Shown here piece by piece: positions 53,510-60,800 of a stretch of DNA of 64,000 bases. Under the pieces are notes generated by a model. It worked only from the letters and a program-made list of their open reading frames with translations. It made no database searches and was not told the DNA's origin. Within the stretch, counting starts at the first letter, position 1. Each line of letters opens with the position of its first letter. The position numbers and the translations under genes are program-made. Origin of the DNA: an uncultured Anaeroplasmataceae bacterium (GTDB lineage Bacteria > Bacillota_I > Bacilli_A > Acholeplasmatales > Anaeroplasmataceae); NCBI GenBank assembly GCA_947629825.1, contig CANRFF010000005.1:62001-126000 (forward strand), in the 5' to 3' direction.

Positions 53510-53522
53510 TGTCAACAATCTG

Positions 53523-53544
53523 AAAGTTCTCTTTCGAGAACTTT
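53523..53544 (+). repeat. Right 22-bp terminator palindrome
   Basis: Same sequence as 51726-51747; on the plus strand it keeps the original T6 tract (TTTTTTCTTT) that made it the plsY terminator. Confidence 0.92.
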
Positions 53545-53557
53545 TTTCTTTGCCGGA

Positions 53558-53590
53558 AAATAAAAAAATATATCAAATCATTGATATACC
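53558..53590 (-). terminator. Terminator of cotJC
   Basis: TATATCAA-TGAT-TTGATATA (53569-53588) then TTTTTTT on the minus strand, overlapping the cotJC stop. Confidence 0.82.
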
Positions 53591-54144
53591 TTAAACATTT
53601 CCTGATAGTGTTTTAACGCCTCAGCAAAACGTTGATAGTGAACGATTTCTCTTTGTCGTAAGAAAGAAAGCGGACCTAATATTTCCGGATCGTCCGTCAA
53701 ATCCATCAAATGTTCATAGGAAGCTCTCGCTTTGGATTCGGCTGCCATATTTTCATTCAAATCGGTAATCGGATCTCCCGTAGAAGCAATGTATGCGGCA
53801 GTAAACGGATTTCCAAACGAATCCGACGGATAAATTCCCAATCCGTGTTCCACATAATTACATTCAAATCCGGCCTCTTTGATTTCTTCTTTGGTCGCAC
53901 CTTCGGTCAATCCTTTGATCAATGCCATTAAAATTTCGACGTGAGCCAACTCTTCCGTTGCGATTTCAACCAGTAAATTCTGGCCCACTTTATCCGGCAT
54001 TGTCGGCGCTTGCATCAGATATCGCACACCGCTGGCCAGTTCCCCGGCAGGTCCTCCGATGGCCGTAATCACTTCTTTGGCAAAGCCTAGATTCTTTTTA
54101 CTGACGGAAACCGGAAATTCCAGATGTTTTTTGTATTCCCACAT
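53578..54144 (-). CDS. cotJC: Spore coat protein CotJC (manganese catalase family)
   Basis: Spore coat-associated ferritin-like di-manganese protein. 188 aa. Opening MWEYKKHLEFPVSVSKK, then GGPAGELASGVRYLMQAPTM, EIATEELAHVEILMALI (metal-binding Glu/His) and LRQREIVHYQRFAEAL are the CotJC signature. The ATG at 54144 overlaps the preceding stop by one base (TAATG); the longer frame begins with TTG inside the partner gene. Its presence with sigK supports a sporulation-capable lineage. Catalase activity is a family inference. Confidence 0.94.
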   Translation of the reverse strand: MWEYKKHLEFPVSVSKKNLGFAKEVITAIGGPAGELASGVRYLMQAPTMPDKVGQNLLVEIATEELAHVEILMALIKGLTEGATKEEIKEAGFECNYVEHGLGIYPSDSFGNPFTAAYIASTGDPITDLNENMAAESKARASYEHLMDLTDDPEILGPLSFLRQREIVHYQRFAEALKHYQEMFKVYQ

Positions 54145-54530
54145 TACGAACGAACCTCCCAAGTCATTTTTCTTTCCGAAAAACCATCCAAAACCGGAGA
54201 ACCGCTACAAAGGGCTCCATGTTTCATTTCGATGAAATCTTTCAGTTTTTCTTTTTCCGTATTGACTTTTTTCAGAGTTTCTCTGGCTTCCTGATCTTCC
54301 GGATGCGTATCGCAGAAAAGCGATACATCCACATGGATGAAACAGTAAACCTGAAGCATATAAAGCAGTTGTTCTTCTTCCGTCAGATTGGAAATTTTTT
54401 CTACGACAAATTTATAAGGAGAAAAGAGATTTTCCCAAGCGGAACCTCTCAAGAATCCCTCTTCGATATCACTTTTCAACTGAAATGGCTGAGAGTTGAT
54501 TTCCAATGTTTTTATATTTATCACTCCCAT
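54144..54530 (-). CDS. Fused CotJA-CotJB spore coat protein
   Basis: 128 aa. The N-terminal third (DIEEGFLRGSAWENLFSPYK) matches the end of CotJA (pattern EAL-xG-x-W-x-L-x-PY). It passes without a break into a CotJB-like helical domain (LTEEEQLLYMLQVYCFIHVD, LFCDTHPEDQEA, KLKDFIEMKHGAL) ending in KMTWEVRS. Normally cotJA, cotJB and cotJC are three genes. Start uncertain: the ATG at 54530 has no clear ribosome binding site, and a GGGAGTGAT lies immediately after it that would suit a non-ATG start some 13 bases further on. Operon with cotJC. Confidence 0.75.
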   Translation of the reverse strand: MGVINIKTLEINSQPFQLKSDIEEGFLRGSAWENLFSPYKFVVEKISNLTEEEQLLYMLQVYCFIHVDVSLFCDTHPEDQEARETLKKVNTEKEKLKDFIEMKHGALCSGSPVLDGFSERKMTWEVRS

Positions 54531-54533
54531 ATT

Positions 54534-54563
54534 ACTATATGCGGGATTGCGGTATGCATATAG
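54534..54563 (-). promoter_or_regulatory. Possible sigma-E-type promoter of the cotJ operon
   Basis: CATATAGT (54534-54541) resembles the sigma-E -10 CATACAnT; CTATATG (54557-54563) resembles its -35, with 15 bp between. The transcription start would fall at about the annotated ATG. Confidence 0.4.
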
Positions 54564-54565
54564 GC

Positions 54566-54600
54566 AAAAGAAAAGCCGACAAAACGTCGGCTGTTTCTTT
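54566..54600 (-). terminator. Terminator of the ferredoxin gene
   Basis: AGCCGAC-GTTTT-GTCGGCT followed by TTTCTTTT on the minus strand, between ferredoxin and cotJ. Confidence 0.88.
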
Positions 54601-54603
54601 TGC

Positions 54604-54771
54604 TTATTGAGCGATAATCGCACTTACTGGGCAAACCGATTCGCAAGCGCCGCAATCAATACATGTATCCGGGTCAACATGTGCAGCTTCTTCTACAACG
54701 ATTGCCGAAACCGGGCATTGATCCGCACAAGTACCGCATGCAATACAAGTATCGGTAACAAATCTAGGCAT
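54604..54771 (-). CDS. 2[4Fe-4S] ferredoxin
   Basis: Clostridial-type electron carrier of 55 aa. Starts MPRFVTDTCIACGTC. Two C-x2-C-x2-C-x3-C-P clusters, CIACGTCADQCP and CIDCGACESVCP, each bind a cubane. GGAGG at 54780-54784, 8 bases before the ATG. Monocistronic with promoter and terminator. A common low-potential donor in anaerobes, so it suggests fermentative, anaerobic metabolism. Confidence 0.96.
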   Translation of the reverse strand: MPRFVTDTCIACGTCADQCPVSAIVVEEAAHVDPDTCIDCGACESVCPVSAIIAQ

Positions 54772-54801
54772 TTGATTTTCCTCCTTAAACTTGATAATCC
54801 T

Positions 54802-54830
54802 ATTTTAACACTTTTTTCAGAACTTGTCTA
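54802..54830 (-). promoter_or_regulatory. Promoter of the ferredoxin gene
   Basis: TAGACA (54825-54830), 17-bp spacer and TAAAAT (54802-54807). Confidence 0.65.
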
Positions 54831-54837
54831 TATTCAG

Positions 54838-54866
54838 TTGAAATTTGAAAATAAAAAGTGTACAAT
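54838..54866 (+). promoter_or_regulatory. Promoter of yneF
   Basis: TTGAAA (54838-54843), 17-bp spacer and TACAAT (54861-54866). Back-to-back with the ferredoxin promoter. Confidence 0.75.
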
Positions 54867-54889
54867 AACATTGTTTAAGGAGTGAAATT

Positions 54890-55111
54890 ATGACGATTGA
54901 AGTATGGCTTTTTGTATTGATTCTCGTATTGGAATTGATCGGAGTTGCGATTGTGACATTTATCATCACAAGAAAATTGTTCGCAAGACAATTGAAGAAA
55001 AATCCGCCGATCAATGAAAAAATGATTCGGGCCATGATGACCCAAATGGGACGGACTCCTTCGGAAAAACAGGTACGTGCCGTAATGAAATCCATGGAAG
55101 ATGCAAAATAA
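54890..55111 (+). CDS. yneF: YneF-family small membrane protein (UPF0154)
   Basis: 73 aa. One membrane helix (about residues 5-27) then the conserved basic cytoplasmic tail: ARQLKKNPPINEKMIRAMM, TQMGRTPSEKQVRAVMKSM. The UPF0154 family is widespread in Bacillota and Mollicutes, with unknown function. AAGGAG before the ATG; monocistronic with a terminator. Confidence 0.93.
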   Translation: MTIEVWLFVLILVLELIGVAIVTFIITRKLFARQLKKNPPINEKMIRAMMTQMGRTPSEKQVRAVMKSMEDAK

Positions 55112-55138
55112 AAGACTCTGACGAGTCTTTTTATTTTT
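55110..55138. terminator. Terminator between yneF and the toroid-like gene
   Basis: AAAGACTC-TGAC-GAGTCTTT followed by TTATTTTT on the plus strand. It may also act on the convergent gene. Confidence 0.85.
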
Positions 55139-56045
55139 CCAGTTTATCGTATTTTTTCAAAAGATACAAATTCTGAACCGTGATTGCTCCCAACCATTTC
55201 AATTTGGCGCTTTCTTCTTCCGGATAGGAAGTCTGCCAGGAAGTTTCTTTTTCCCATAGTGCGTGAGCAGGAAGCGAATAAATCATTTCCGTGAAATATT
55301 CTTCGATTTTTTGTTTTAAAACAGGAGAAATGTCCAACTCGAGACAACATCTCGGATAATTGATGTTTTCGTTTTTCTTTGCTTTGTTTTCCAAGACAGA
55401 TCGCAACTTTTCTTCCACCGGTTCACTTTCTGGGAAATGATGTACTTTCAGTCCCCGATAAAAGACGTTCAAAGAAATCAGTTCTTCTTCCGTAAAATCC
55501 TCTTTTGCCAAAATTTCTTCCGTCATCGACGGAATCATTTTCTTTCCTTTTCTGAAAAATACCGCATCTTGCGGAACCAAAAGGAACAAATAGCCCAAAA
55601 TCGCCGCCGTCGGATGAATTCCGAACCGATCGAAGACATCTGCGGTGTAACTGTATTTTGCACTGTGGGCATGGTCATTATTCGACAAAACCACCGGGTT
55701 CCACTTTCCGTCAATCAAAGGGTTACGATTGAATAAGTAATTGAATGTCTTATGCAGTAATGCCGACAACATTTCGGAAGAATCTTTACTGTCAAACGAA
55801 GCATCCGATAACATCCGCAAAGCTTCATACGTCTGATAGACGGACGAATCGGGATTATAGTTGTCGATTTCCAATCCATGACCGAATCCTCCGTCTTTGT
55901 TTTGATACATATAAAGACAATCGATTACGAAATTTTTTTCTTCCGGATATAAAATCGCATTCCAAAGTGCCACATCGATATCCCGGGCTTTCAGATACAT
56001 TTGTCTGGAAATACTTTCCAACTGTTCTTTTGTCAGAATACTCAT
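55131..56045 (-). CDS. Uncharacterised protein with terpenoid-cyclase-like toroid motif
   Basis: 304 aa, soluble, helix-rich. The segment YQNKDGGFGHGLEIDNYNPD contains a QxxxGGFG motif of the prenyltransferase/squalene-cyclase alpha-toroid superfamily, followed by SSVYQTYEALRML. The catalytic DxDD of cyclases is not visible and the rest is not clearly repetitive. A lone alpha-toroid scaffold is the best guess; function is unknown. GAGGT before the ATG. Convergent with yneF and divergent from the gene at 56156. Confidence 0.65.
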   Translation of the reverse strand: MSILTKEQLESISRQMYLKARDIDVALWNAILYPEEKNFVIDCLYMYQNKDGGFGHGLEIDNYNPDSSVYQTYEALRMLSDASFDSKDSSEMLSALLHKTFNYLFNRNPLIDGKWNPVVLSNNDHAHSAKYSYTADVFDRFGIHPTAAILGYLFLLVPQDAVFFRKGKKMIPSMTEEILAKEDFTEEELISLNVFYRGLKVHHFPESEPVEEKLRSVLENKAKKNENINYPRCCLELDISPVLKQKIEEYFTEMIYSLPAHALWEKETSWQTSYPEEESAKLKWLGAITVQNLYLLKKYDKLEK

Positions 56046-56155
56046 AAATTTACCTCACATTTCTTTTATTTTAACCGAAAATCGAAAAAAATGAAAGATA
56101 ATTCTATCATTTCCTGCCGGTTTGACTTATAATTAAAAGAAGAAAGGAGTTTCAT

Positions 56156-57043
56156 ATGGCAAATCCGTTTTCGAATTATTATTTTTTAAAAGATCTTCTT
56201 TCTCAAATTCCGGAAGAGAATCTTCCCAAACAACCGGATAACCATCTTTTGTTCAAGTATGCGCTGTTTCCCACGGTAGGAGAGTTCTATGCTTTGCTTC
56301 ACCCGTTGAAAAAGGATCATTTTTCTTTACACGAACAACTTCTTGCTTACCGAACTCCCATTTTCATTTACGAATGTCTGGAACAAAGCGCCGAAAAAGA
56401 TTCCCCGGAACAAAGATTTTTTGCTTATACCATCGCTTTATCTCACTTTTTTTATACCAAACTGGATGAATATCTGAACTGTTTTTCTTACAAAAAGAAA
56501 AAAAGAATCGACGTTGAAAAAAATATCGATGCGTACTTTTTTATGAAAAACGAAAAAATGCCGATTACCCAAGTCAATCTCGGAGACTATTTTTTCGATT
56601 CCTTTGTCATGACGGATGAGGAAATGGAACTGATTCATCTGCCGATGATCAAAGCCTATGGATTTTTCTGTTCCGACAGTTATTTCAACCATGCTTATCT
56701 TCAGGCACATCGGTATTATTCTTCTTACGTCCGTTCGAAAAGCGGAATCAAGAGAATTCCTTATTTTTTCTACGATCTCCTTTTGAATCACCGCAAGGGC
56801 AAAAGAAAGGCCTCCACTTTTTTATATTCCAGAAAAATCGATACGACGGTTTTGAATCTCCAAAAGAAAACGTATTCGAATCAGAATGCATCCACCAAAG
56901 ACACATTGGACGAATTCTACGATAAGACCTTAAAAGCAGCCAAAAAACTCATTTCTCTATTGAATAAGTATTTCTCAACGGGAAATTCCCAACCCATCGT
57001 AAAATATTATCATATCGATTTTGTCAAAGAAAACAACGAATAA
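56156..57043 (+). CDS. Hypothetical protein, possibly phospholipase C-like
   Basis: 295 aa. Rich in aromatic residues and His: FFAYTIALSHFFYTKLDEYL and SDSYFNHAYLQAHRYYSSYV have helical H-rich blocks as in zinc-dependent phospholipase C-like proteins, but the metal ligands are not secure. A basic C-terminal half (LLNHRKGKRKASTF). No signal peptide. AAGGAG 6 bases before the ATG. Own terminator after it. Confidence 0.6.
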   Translation: MANPFSNYYFLKDLLSQIPEENLPKQPDNHLLFKYALFPTVGEFYALLHPLKKDHFSLHEQLLAYRTPIFIYECLEQSAEKDSPEQRFFAYTIALSHFFYTKLDEYLNCFSYKKKKRIDVEKNIDAYFFMKNEKMPITQVNLGDYFFDSFVMTDEEMELIHLPMIKAYGFFCSDSYFNHAYLQAHRYYSSYVRSKSGIKRIPYFFYDLLLNHRKGKRKASTFLYSRKIDTTVLNLQKKTYSNQNASTKDTLDEFYDKTLKAAKKLISLLNKYFSTGNSQPIVKYYHIDFVKENNE

Positions 57044-57073
57044 AAAGCACTTTGCGCAAAGTGCTTTTTATTT
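57044..57073. terminator. Bidirectional terminator
   Basis: AAAAAGCACTTT-GCGC-AAAGTGCTTTTT, a perfect 12-bp stem with A and T tracts, between convergent 56156 gene and ssb. Confidence 0.9.
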
Positions 57074-57088
57074 TTGAAAGAGCGTTGA

Positions 57089-57424
57089 TCATGATTCGTT
57101 TTCATGATAGTTTTCGAAAAACATTACTTTTTCACCGATGAGATTGCAGGAATCGACGTGATAACCATTGGCCAGCTGGTTGGTCACGGATTGAAGTCTT
57201 CCTTTGACGACAACCGCAACTCCCTTTTTCAGATTTTCTTTGACATAGTCTACTAAAAAATCCCAAAAAGTAATGTTGTAAAAATCCGTATCATACGTCC
57301 CGTTGGCATTTTTAAATGAGCGTCGGACCGCCAACCGGAGATGAAGTACCTGATGTTGATCTTTTACTTCTTTGATTTCGGGATCTTTGACCAGTCTTCC
57401 CATCAGCATAAAGTAGTTATACAT
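57089..57424 (-). CDS. ssb: Single-stranded DNA-binding protein (short form)
   Basis: 111-aa OB-fold SSB. YNYFMLMGRLVKDPEI, LHLRLAVRRSFKNANG, DTDFYNITFWDFLVDYVKEN, LKKGVAVVVKGRLQS are the conserved strands. It ends ENYHENES: no Gly-rich linker and no acidic DDIPF tip, so it resembles the short SsbB-type and may not recruit partner proteins as SsbA does. GGAGG lies about 12 bases before the ATG. It follows the M16 pair after a terminator. Confidence 0.88.
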   Translation of the reverse strand: MYNYFMLMGRLVKDPEIKEVKDQHQVLHLRLAVRRSFKNANGTYDTDFYNITFWDFLVDYVKENLKKGVAVVVKGRLQSVTNQLANGYHVDSCNLIGEKVMFFENYHENES

Positions 57425-57581
57425 AAAGATGTGTTTCCTCCTTTCACCGTTGTTATAACAGAAATGAAAAAATTCGGCGAATTTCCGATTGGGAAACAAC
57501 CGGAAGAAAGAGGCGATTTTATCGAAAAAACAAGGGCAAAATGATCCGGTTTCGGTATTTTTCGAAAAGCATTTTTTCCGT

Positions 57582-57608
57582 TGAAAGAAAAAGCCTTCGA
57601 AAAGGCCT
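57582..57608 (-). terminator. Terminator of the M16 peptidase pair
   Basis: GCCTT-TTCG-AAGGC followed by TTTTTCTTTC on the minus strand. The 157 bp between it and the ssb start hold no gene; a weak TGTTATAAC element near 57450 may be the ssb promoter. Confidence 0.75.
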
Positions 57609-58842
57609 ATGATTTCACTTTTTTCGAAGAAGCATAAATCATTTCGCAAGTACGAAAAGCCGGAAGTGCTTTTTCAAAGTCTTCTTCTTTCATTTTCCGG
57701 ATCCGTTCGACATCTTCGAAATAAGAACCGTTTTCGGCAGAAAGGTTCAAAATCTCATCTCCGATTCCCTCGATCGAATCCATATGCACAATTTCCTGTG
57801 CTTTCAACTGCTTGATATATAAATTCAATATTTTAAAATGGAAATCTTTTTTCGATAAGTTTTTCAATTTATGCTCGATTCTTTGGAAAAGTTTTCGACT
57901 CTGATCGGAAATCGCATCGATGGTCGCATAAGCGGTTTCGGAGGTTTGAGTAACGACATAGTCCAGTTCGCCGATCAATAGTTTTTCCTTTCTCAAAGTG
58001 GTTTCAAACGGAGCCAAAACCGAAAACAAACATTCGAAAATTCCAATCACCCAGTGGCAAAACAAACTATCCTGAAATCCTTCCGTAAAACGAATCCCGA
58101 TTTCGACATGTTCTTGGGAAAAACCAAGATTCAGATGAAAAGACGAGGAAGGTTTCAGCGAATAAACCGCCGACGTTTTTTCTGTTGTTTTGGAAGAAAA
58201 CGATAAGGGTTCCAACGCTTCTTCGATCCATTGGAATACTTTTTCTTTTTCTTCATGAGAAACCACCACAATCCTGGAATTTTGCGGAGTATAAAAATAT
58301 TCATAGGCTTCCGAAAGATCTTTTAAAGTAATTCTTTCCACACTTTCTTTACTTCCGGCAATCGAAAACGAAAACGGATCGCCGGGGTAAAGAGCCTCTA
58401 AAAGTTTTTGATGAAATACATTTTCTTTTTTGTCTTCGTACATTTCGATTTCCGAAAAAATGATCTTTTTTTCATGCTCGATTTCTTCTTCGGTAAAGTG
58501 CGGAGTAAAATACATCTGAAGCAATAATTTCAAAGGAGCCTCGATTTTTTCTGTCGTTGAGAAAAAATACAGCGTTTTATCTACGGCAGTATAAGCATTG
58601 ATGTCGACATTCATCTTTGAAAGCATTACAAACGCATCTTTTTGGTCAGGCATCGAGAAAAGTTTATGCTCGATAAAATGAGCCAATCCTGCCGGAAAAC
58701 AGCGATGAAAATCCTTGGTTTTCACATAAGAATCTTTTCCTCCGTAAGCACAGGCAATCCCACAATAACTTTTTTGAAACTGTGGTTGAAAGACATAAGT
58801 CACTTTGATTTTTTGTTTGGTCTGATATTCGAAAAACTTCAT
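57607..58842 (-). CDS. M16 zinc peptidase YmfH-like
   Basis: Insulinase-family peptidase of 411 aa. The inverted zinc motif HFIEH is at LAHFIEHKLFSM (about 50-54), with a downstream Glu in EIEHEKKIIFSEIEMYED completing the site. It pairs with the motif-less subunit encoded just before it (4-bp overlap), as in B. subtilis ymfF-ymfH. GGAGGG before the ATG. These pairs probably form a heterodimeric cytoplasmic peptidase; peptide substrate unknown. Confidence 0.9.
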   Translation of the reverse strand: MKFFEYQTKQKIKVTYVFQPQFQKSYCGIACAYGGKDSYVKTKDFHRCFPAGLAHFIEHKLFSMPDQKDAFVMLSKMNVDINAYTAVDKTLYFFSTTEKIEAPLKLLLQMYFTPHFTEEEIEHEKKIIFSEIEMYEDKKENVFHQKLLEALYPGDPFSFSIAGSKESVERITLKDLSEAYEYFYTPQNSRIVVVSHEEKEKVFQWIEEALEPLSFSSKTTEKTSAVYSLKPSSSFHLNLGFSQEHVEIGIRFTEGFQDSLFCHWVIGIFECLFSVLAPFETTLRKEKLLIGELDYVVTQTSETAYATIDAISDQSRKLFQRIEHKLKNLSKKDFHFKILNLYIKQLKAQEIVHMDSIEGIGDEILNLSAENGSYFEDVERIRKMKEEDFEKALPAFRTCEMIYASSKKVKS

Positions 58843-60029
58843 TTTTTCCCTCCGTAAATCAATGTAAAGGTTCGCTTCATCTGTTCGAACACTTTCCGGA
58901 TTTCTTCTTTCTTCACCGCATTCAAAGCGTCTGTTTCTTGATCGGAAGCGGGAGTATCCAAAAAATAATGATCCGTCAGATAATTGGATATTTGAGTTTC
59001 CTGAAAATCTTCGTTGGCCTGATGAATCGAAAGATAATATCTTTTTACTTCTTCCAGATCATACTCTCCTTTTCCGATCGTTTCTACTGCCTCCTCAATC
59101 CTTGATAAAGCCTTGGGAATCTTTTGTTCATCTAAAATCGCAGAAACAATGATAATTCCGCTCGCTCCCAGATAAATGGAAGAAATCGAATAACAAAGAC
59201 CGTATTTTTCCCTCACAAGCAAAAACAATTTGGAGGAAGCGGAGCCTCCCAAAATATAATTCAAAAAAACGGCGGGGTAGTATAATTCATCGTTTGTGAA
59301 AATATTCAATTCGTAAAACACTTCCAGATAACACTGTTTACAGGAAACTTTGAGATGGACGTCTTTCACATGAGGATTGCGTTCTTTGAAATAATAGTCT
59401 TTTTTGGGAGAAAATGTCAGATTTTTCGGATCAAACAACGACGGAAGCGAAGTACTTCCGATACTTAAAAATTCTTCTTTCAAAACCGTCTGATAGTAGT
59501 TGTATAACTGACGTTCATCGATGGTTTTCAACTCTTTTAAATTCCCATACGGATCGAAATCCCTTGACGTATTTTTGAAATAAATCTGAATCGCTTTTCT
59601 GATCGCTTTGAGTTGATGTTGATCTTCCCGGTACCATAAGTCGCTTTCATAATATTCCACCGCTTTGGCAAATAATTTTTTCTTACAGGAGTGAAGATTC
59701 ACGGCGGGAATCATCGCCTCTTCAAACAGTTGAAAAAGCAGATCCATCCGGTAGTTTTCATCATCAATCCATTTCGGATCGATACAAGAAAGACTGTATT
59801 CGATCACCGAATAAGTACCGTAAGTCAGTAATTGGACTTTGAACTGAGCATGATATGCTTCCGCCAACGCTTCTTCAAAAAGGGCTTCCGTCGGATACTT
59901 TGCGCATGCCAATGATTGATAGTAGGTCAAAAGAGTACGAATGGTCTGTTCTTCTCGAACCATTTTTTTCACACGATACGCTTTCAGTATGACTCTATGA
60001 AATTTTTCCTGATGCAATAAAATATTCAT
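58839..60029 (-). CDS. M16 peptidase partner YmfF-like (no zinc motif)
   Basis: 396 aa, same fold as the neighbour but no HxxEH, so non-catalytic. C-terminal half has AVFLNYILGGSASSKLFLLVREKYGLCYSISS, the substrate-gripping R/Y block of M16 partners. GAGGTG before the ATG. Overlaps the catalytic gene by 4 bp, so they are likely made in equal amounts. Confidence 0.88.
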   Translation of the reverse strand: MNILLHQEKFHRVILKAYRVKKMVREEQTIRTLLTYYQSLACAKYPTEALFEEALAEAYHAQFKVQLLTYGTYSVIEYSLSCIDPKWIDDENYRMDLLFQLFEEAMIPAVNLHSCKKKLFAKAVEYYESDLWYREDQHQLKAIRKAIQIYFKNTSRDFDPYGNLKELKTIDERQLYNYYQTVLKEEFLSIGSTSLPSLFDPKNLTFSPKKDYYFKERNPHVKDVHLKVSCKQCYLEVFYELNIFTNDELYYPAVFLNYILGGSASSKLFLLVREKYGLCYSISSIYLGASGIIIVSAILDEQKIPKALSRIEEAVETIGKGEYDLEEVKRYYLSIHQANEDFQETQISNYLTDHYFLDTPASDQETDALNAVKKEEIRKVFEQMKRTFTLIYGGKK

Positions 60030-60038
60030 TTCGACACC

Positions 60039-60075
60039 TCAAAAAGAAAAGGGGAGCCGTTCTCCCCTTTTTGAT
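60039..60075 (-). terminator. Terminator of deoC-deoD
   Basis: AAAAAGGGGAG-AACGG-CTCCCCTTTT then a T-rich tail on the minus strand, just after the deoD stop. Confidence 0.87.
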
Positions 60076-60077
60076 GA

Positions 60078-60800
60078 TTACTTCTTGGCCAATTCCAACG
60101 CAATCTGAACCATTTGTACAAAATTAGTCTGTCTTTCTTGCGAACTGGTCACTTTATGGTTGATAAACGAGTCCGATATCGTCAAAAGACAAGCTGCCTT
60201 TTTCCCCAATGCCTTTGCATTGGCAAATAAAGCGAAACTCTCCATTTCCACACATTTGCATCCGTATTTTTCCCGAATTTGTTGCCAACGGGTCGGATCG
60301 CTGGAATAAAATACGTCACTGGAATGAATTTTGGCTTCTTTCAATGGAAGATTCAACTTCTCTGCGGCTTTTTGCAACCGATGATTGACCGAAGCACTGG
60401 CCTTCAATGATTTTGAGCGGATCCCAAACGCATTCTTCGCAAAGGTTGATTCCGAATAGGCTTCCGTTACCAGTACCGTATCGTAGACATCCAAAGATGC
60501 GTCATAAGAACCCGCAGAACCGATCCGAATGATACATTCCACTCCGTAAAAAGCAAACAACTCATAAGAATAAATTCCGATGGACGGCATTCCCATCCCA
60601 GAACCCATTACCGTAATCGGTTTATTGTGATATTTTCCGGTAAATCCGAGCATATTGCGAACCGTGTTGAAACAAACCACATCCGTCAAAAAAGTATCCG
60701 CAATGAATTTTGCCCGTAACGGATCTCCGGGCATCAAAACCACTTTGGCAATCAGTTGCGGATCCGTACATTCGATATGAGGGGTCGGTAAATTACTCAT
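60078..60800 (-). CDS. deoD: Purine-nucleoside phosphorylase, DeoD type
   Basis: Splits purine (deoxy)nucleosides to base and (deoxy)ribose-1-phosphate. 240 aa. Motifs: [72 protein letters not shown] and [11 protein letters not shown] at 60800 with GGAGG at 9 bases; the longer frame overlaps deoC. Overlaps deoC by 8 bp. Together they salvage deoxynucleosides to acetaldehyde and glyceraldehyde-3-phosphate (after a phosphopentomutase not seen here). Confidence 0.96.
   Translation of the reverse strand: MSNLPTPHIECTDPQLIAKVVLMPGDPLRAKFIADTFLTDVVCFNTVRNMLGFTGKYHNKPITVMGSGMGMPSIGIYSYELFAFYGVECIIRIGSAGSYDASLDVYDTVLVTEAYSESTFAKNAFGIRSKSLKASASVNHRLQKAAEKLNLPLKEAKIHSSDVFYSSDPTRWQQIREKYGCKCVEMESFALFANAKALGKKAACLLTISDSFINHKVTSSQERQTNFVQMVQIALELAKK

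Larger units (their letters stand above)
51748..53522 (+). mobile_element. Intact IS1182-family insertion sequence, 1775 bp
   Basis: Bounded by imperfect inverted repeats of 15 bp: CAGACTGTTGACAAA at the left and, reversed, CAGATTGTTGACAAA at the right (one mismatch). It encodes one full-length DDE transposase and is flanked by two identical 22-bp palindromes. Length and ORF fit the IS1182 family, known for variable, palindrome-associated target duplications. The element is about 30% GC against roughly 40% for neighbours, suggesting recent arrival from an AT-rich host. Stem-loops lie just inside both ends. Confidence 0.93.

Noticed and set aside
51748-53522. Composite transposon
   Set aside because: Only one IS copy is in the window and no cargo lies beside it.
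54496-54885. Plus-strand frames opposite ferredoxin and cotJAB
   Set aside because: The ferredoxin and its terminator explain the region; these frames cross the terminator and two promoters.
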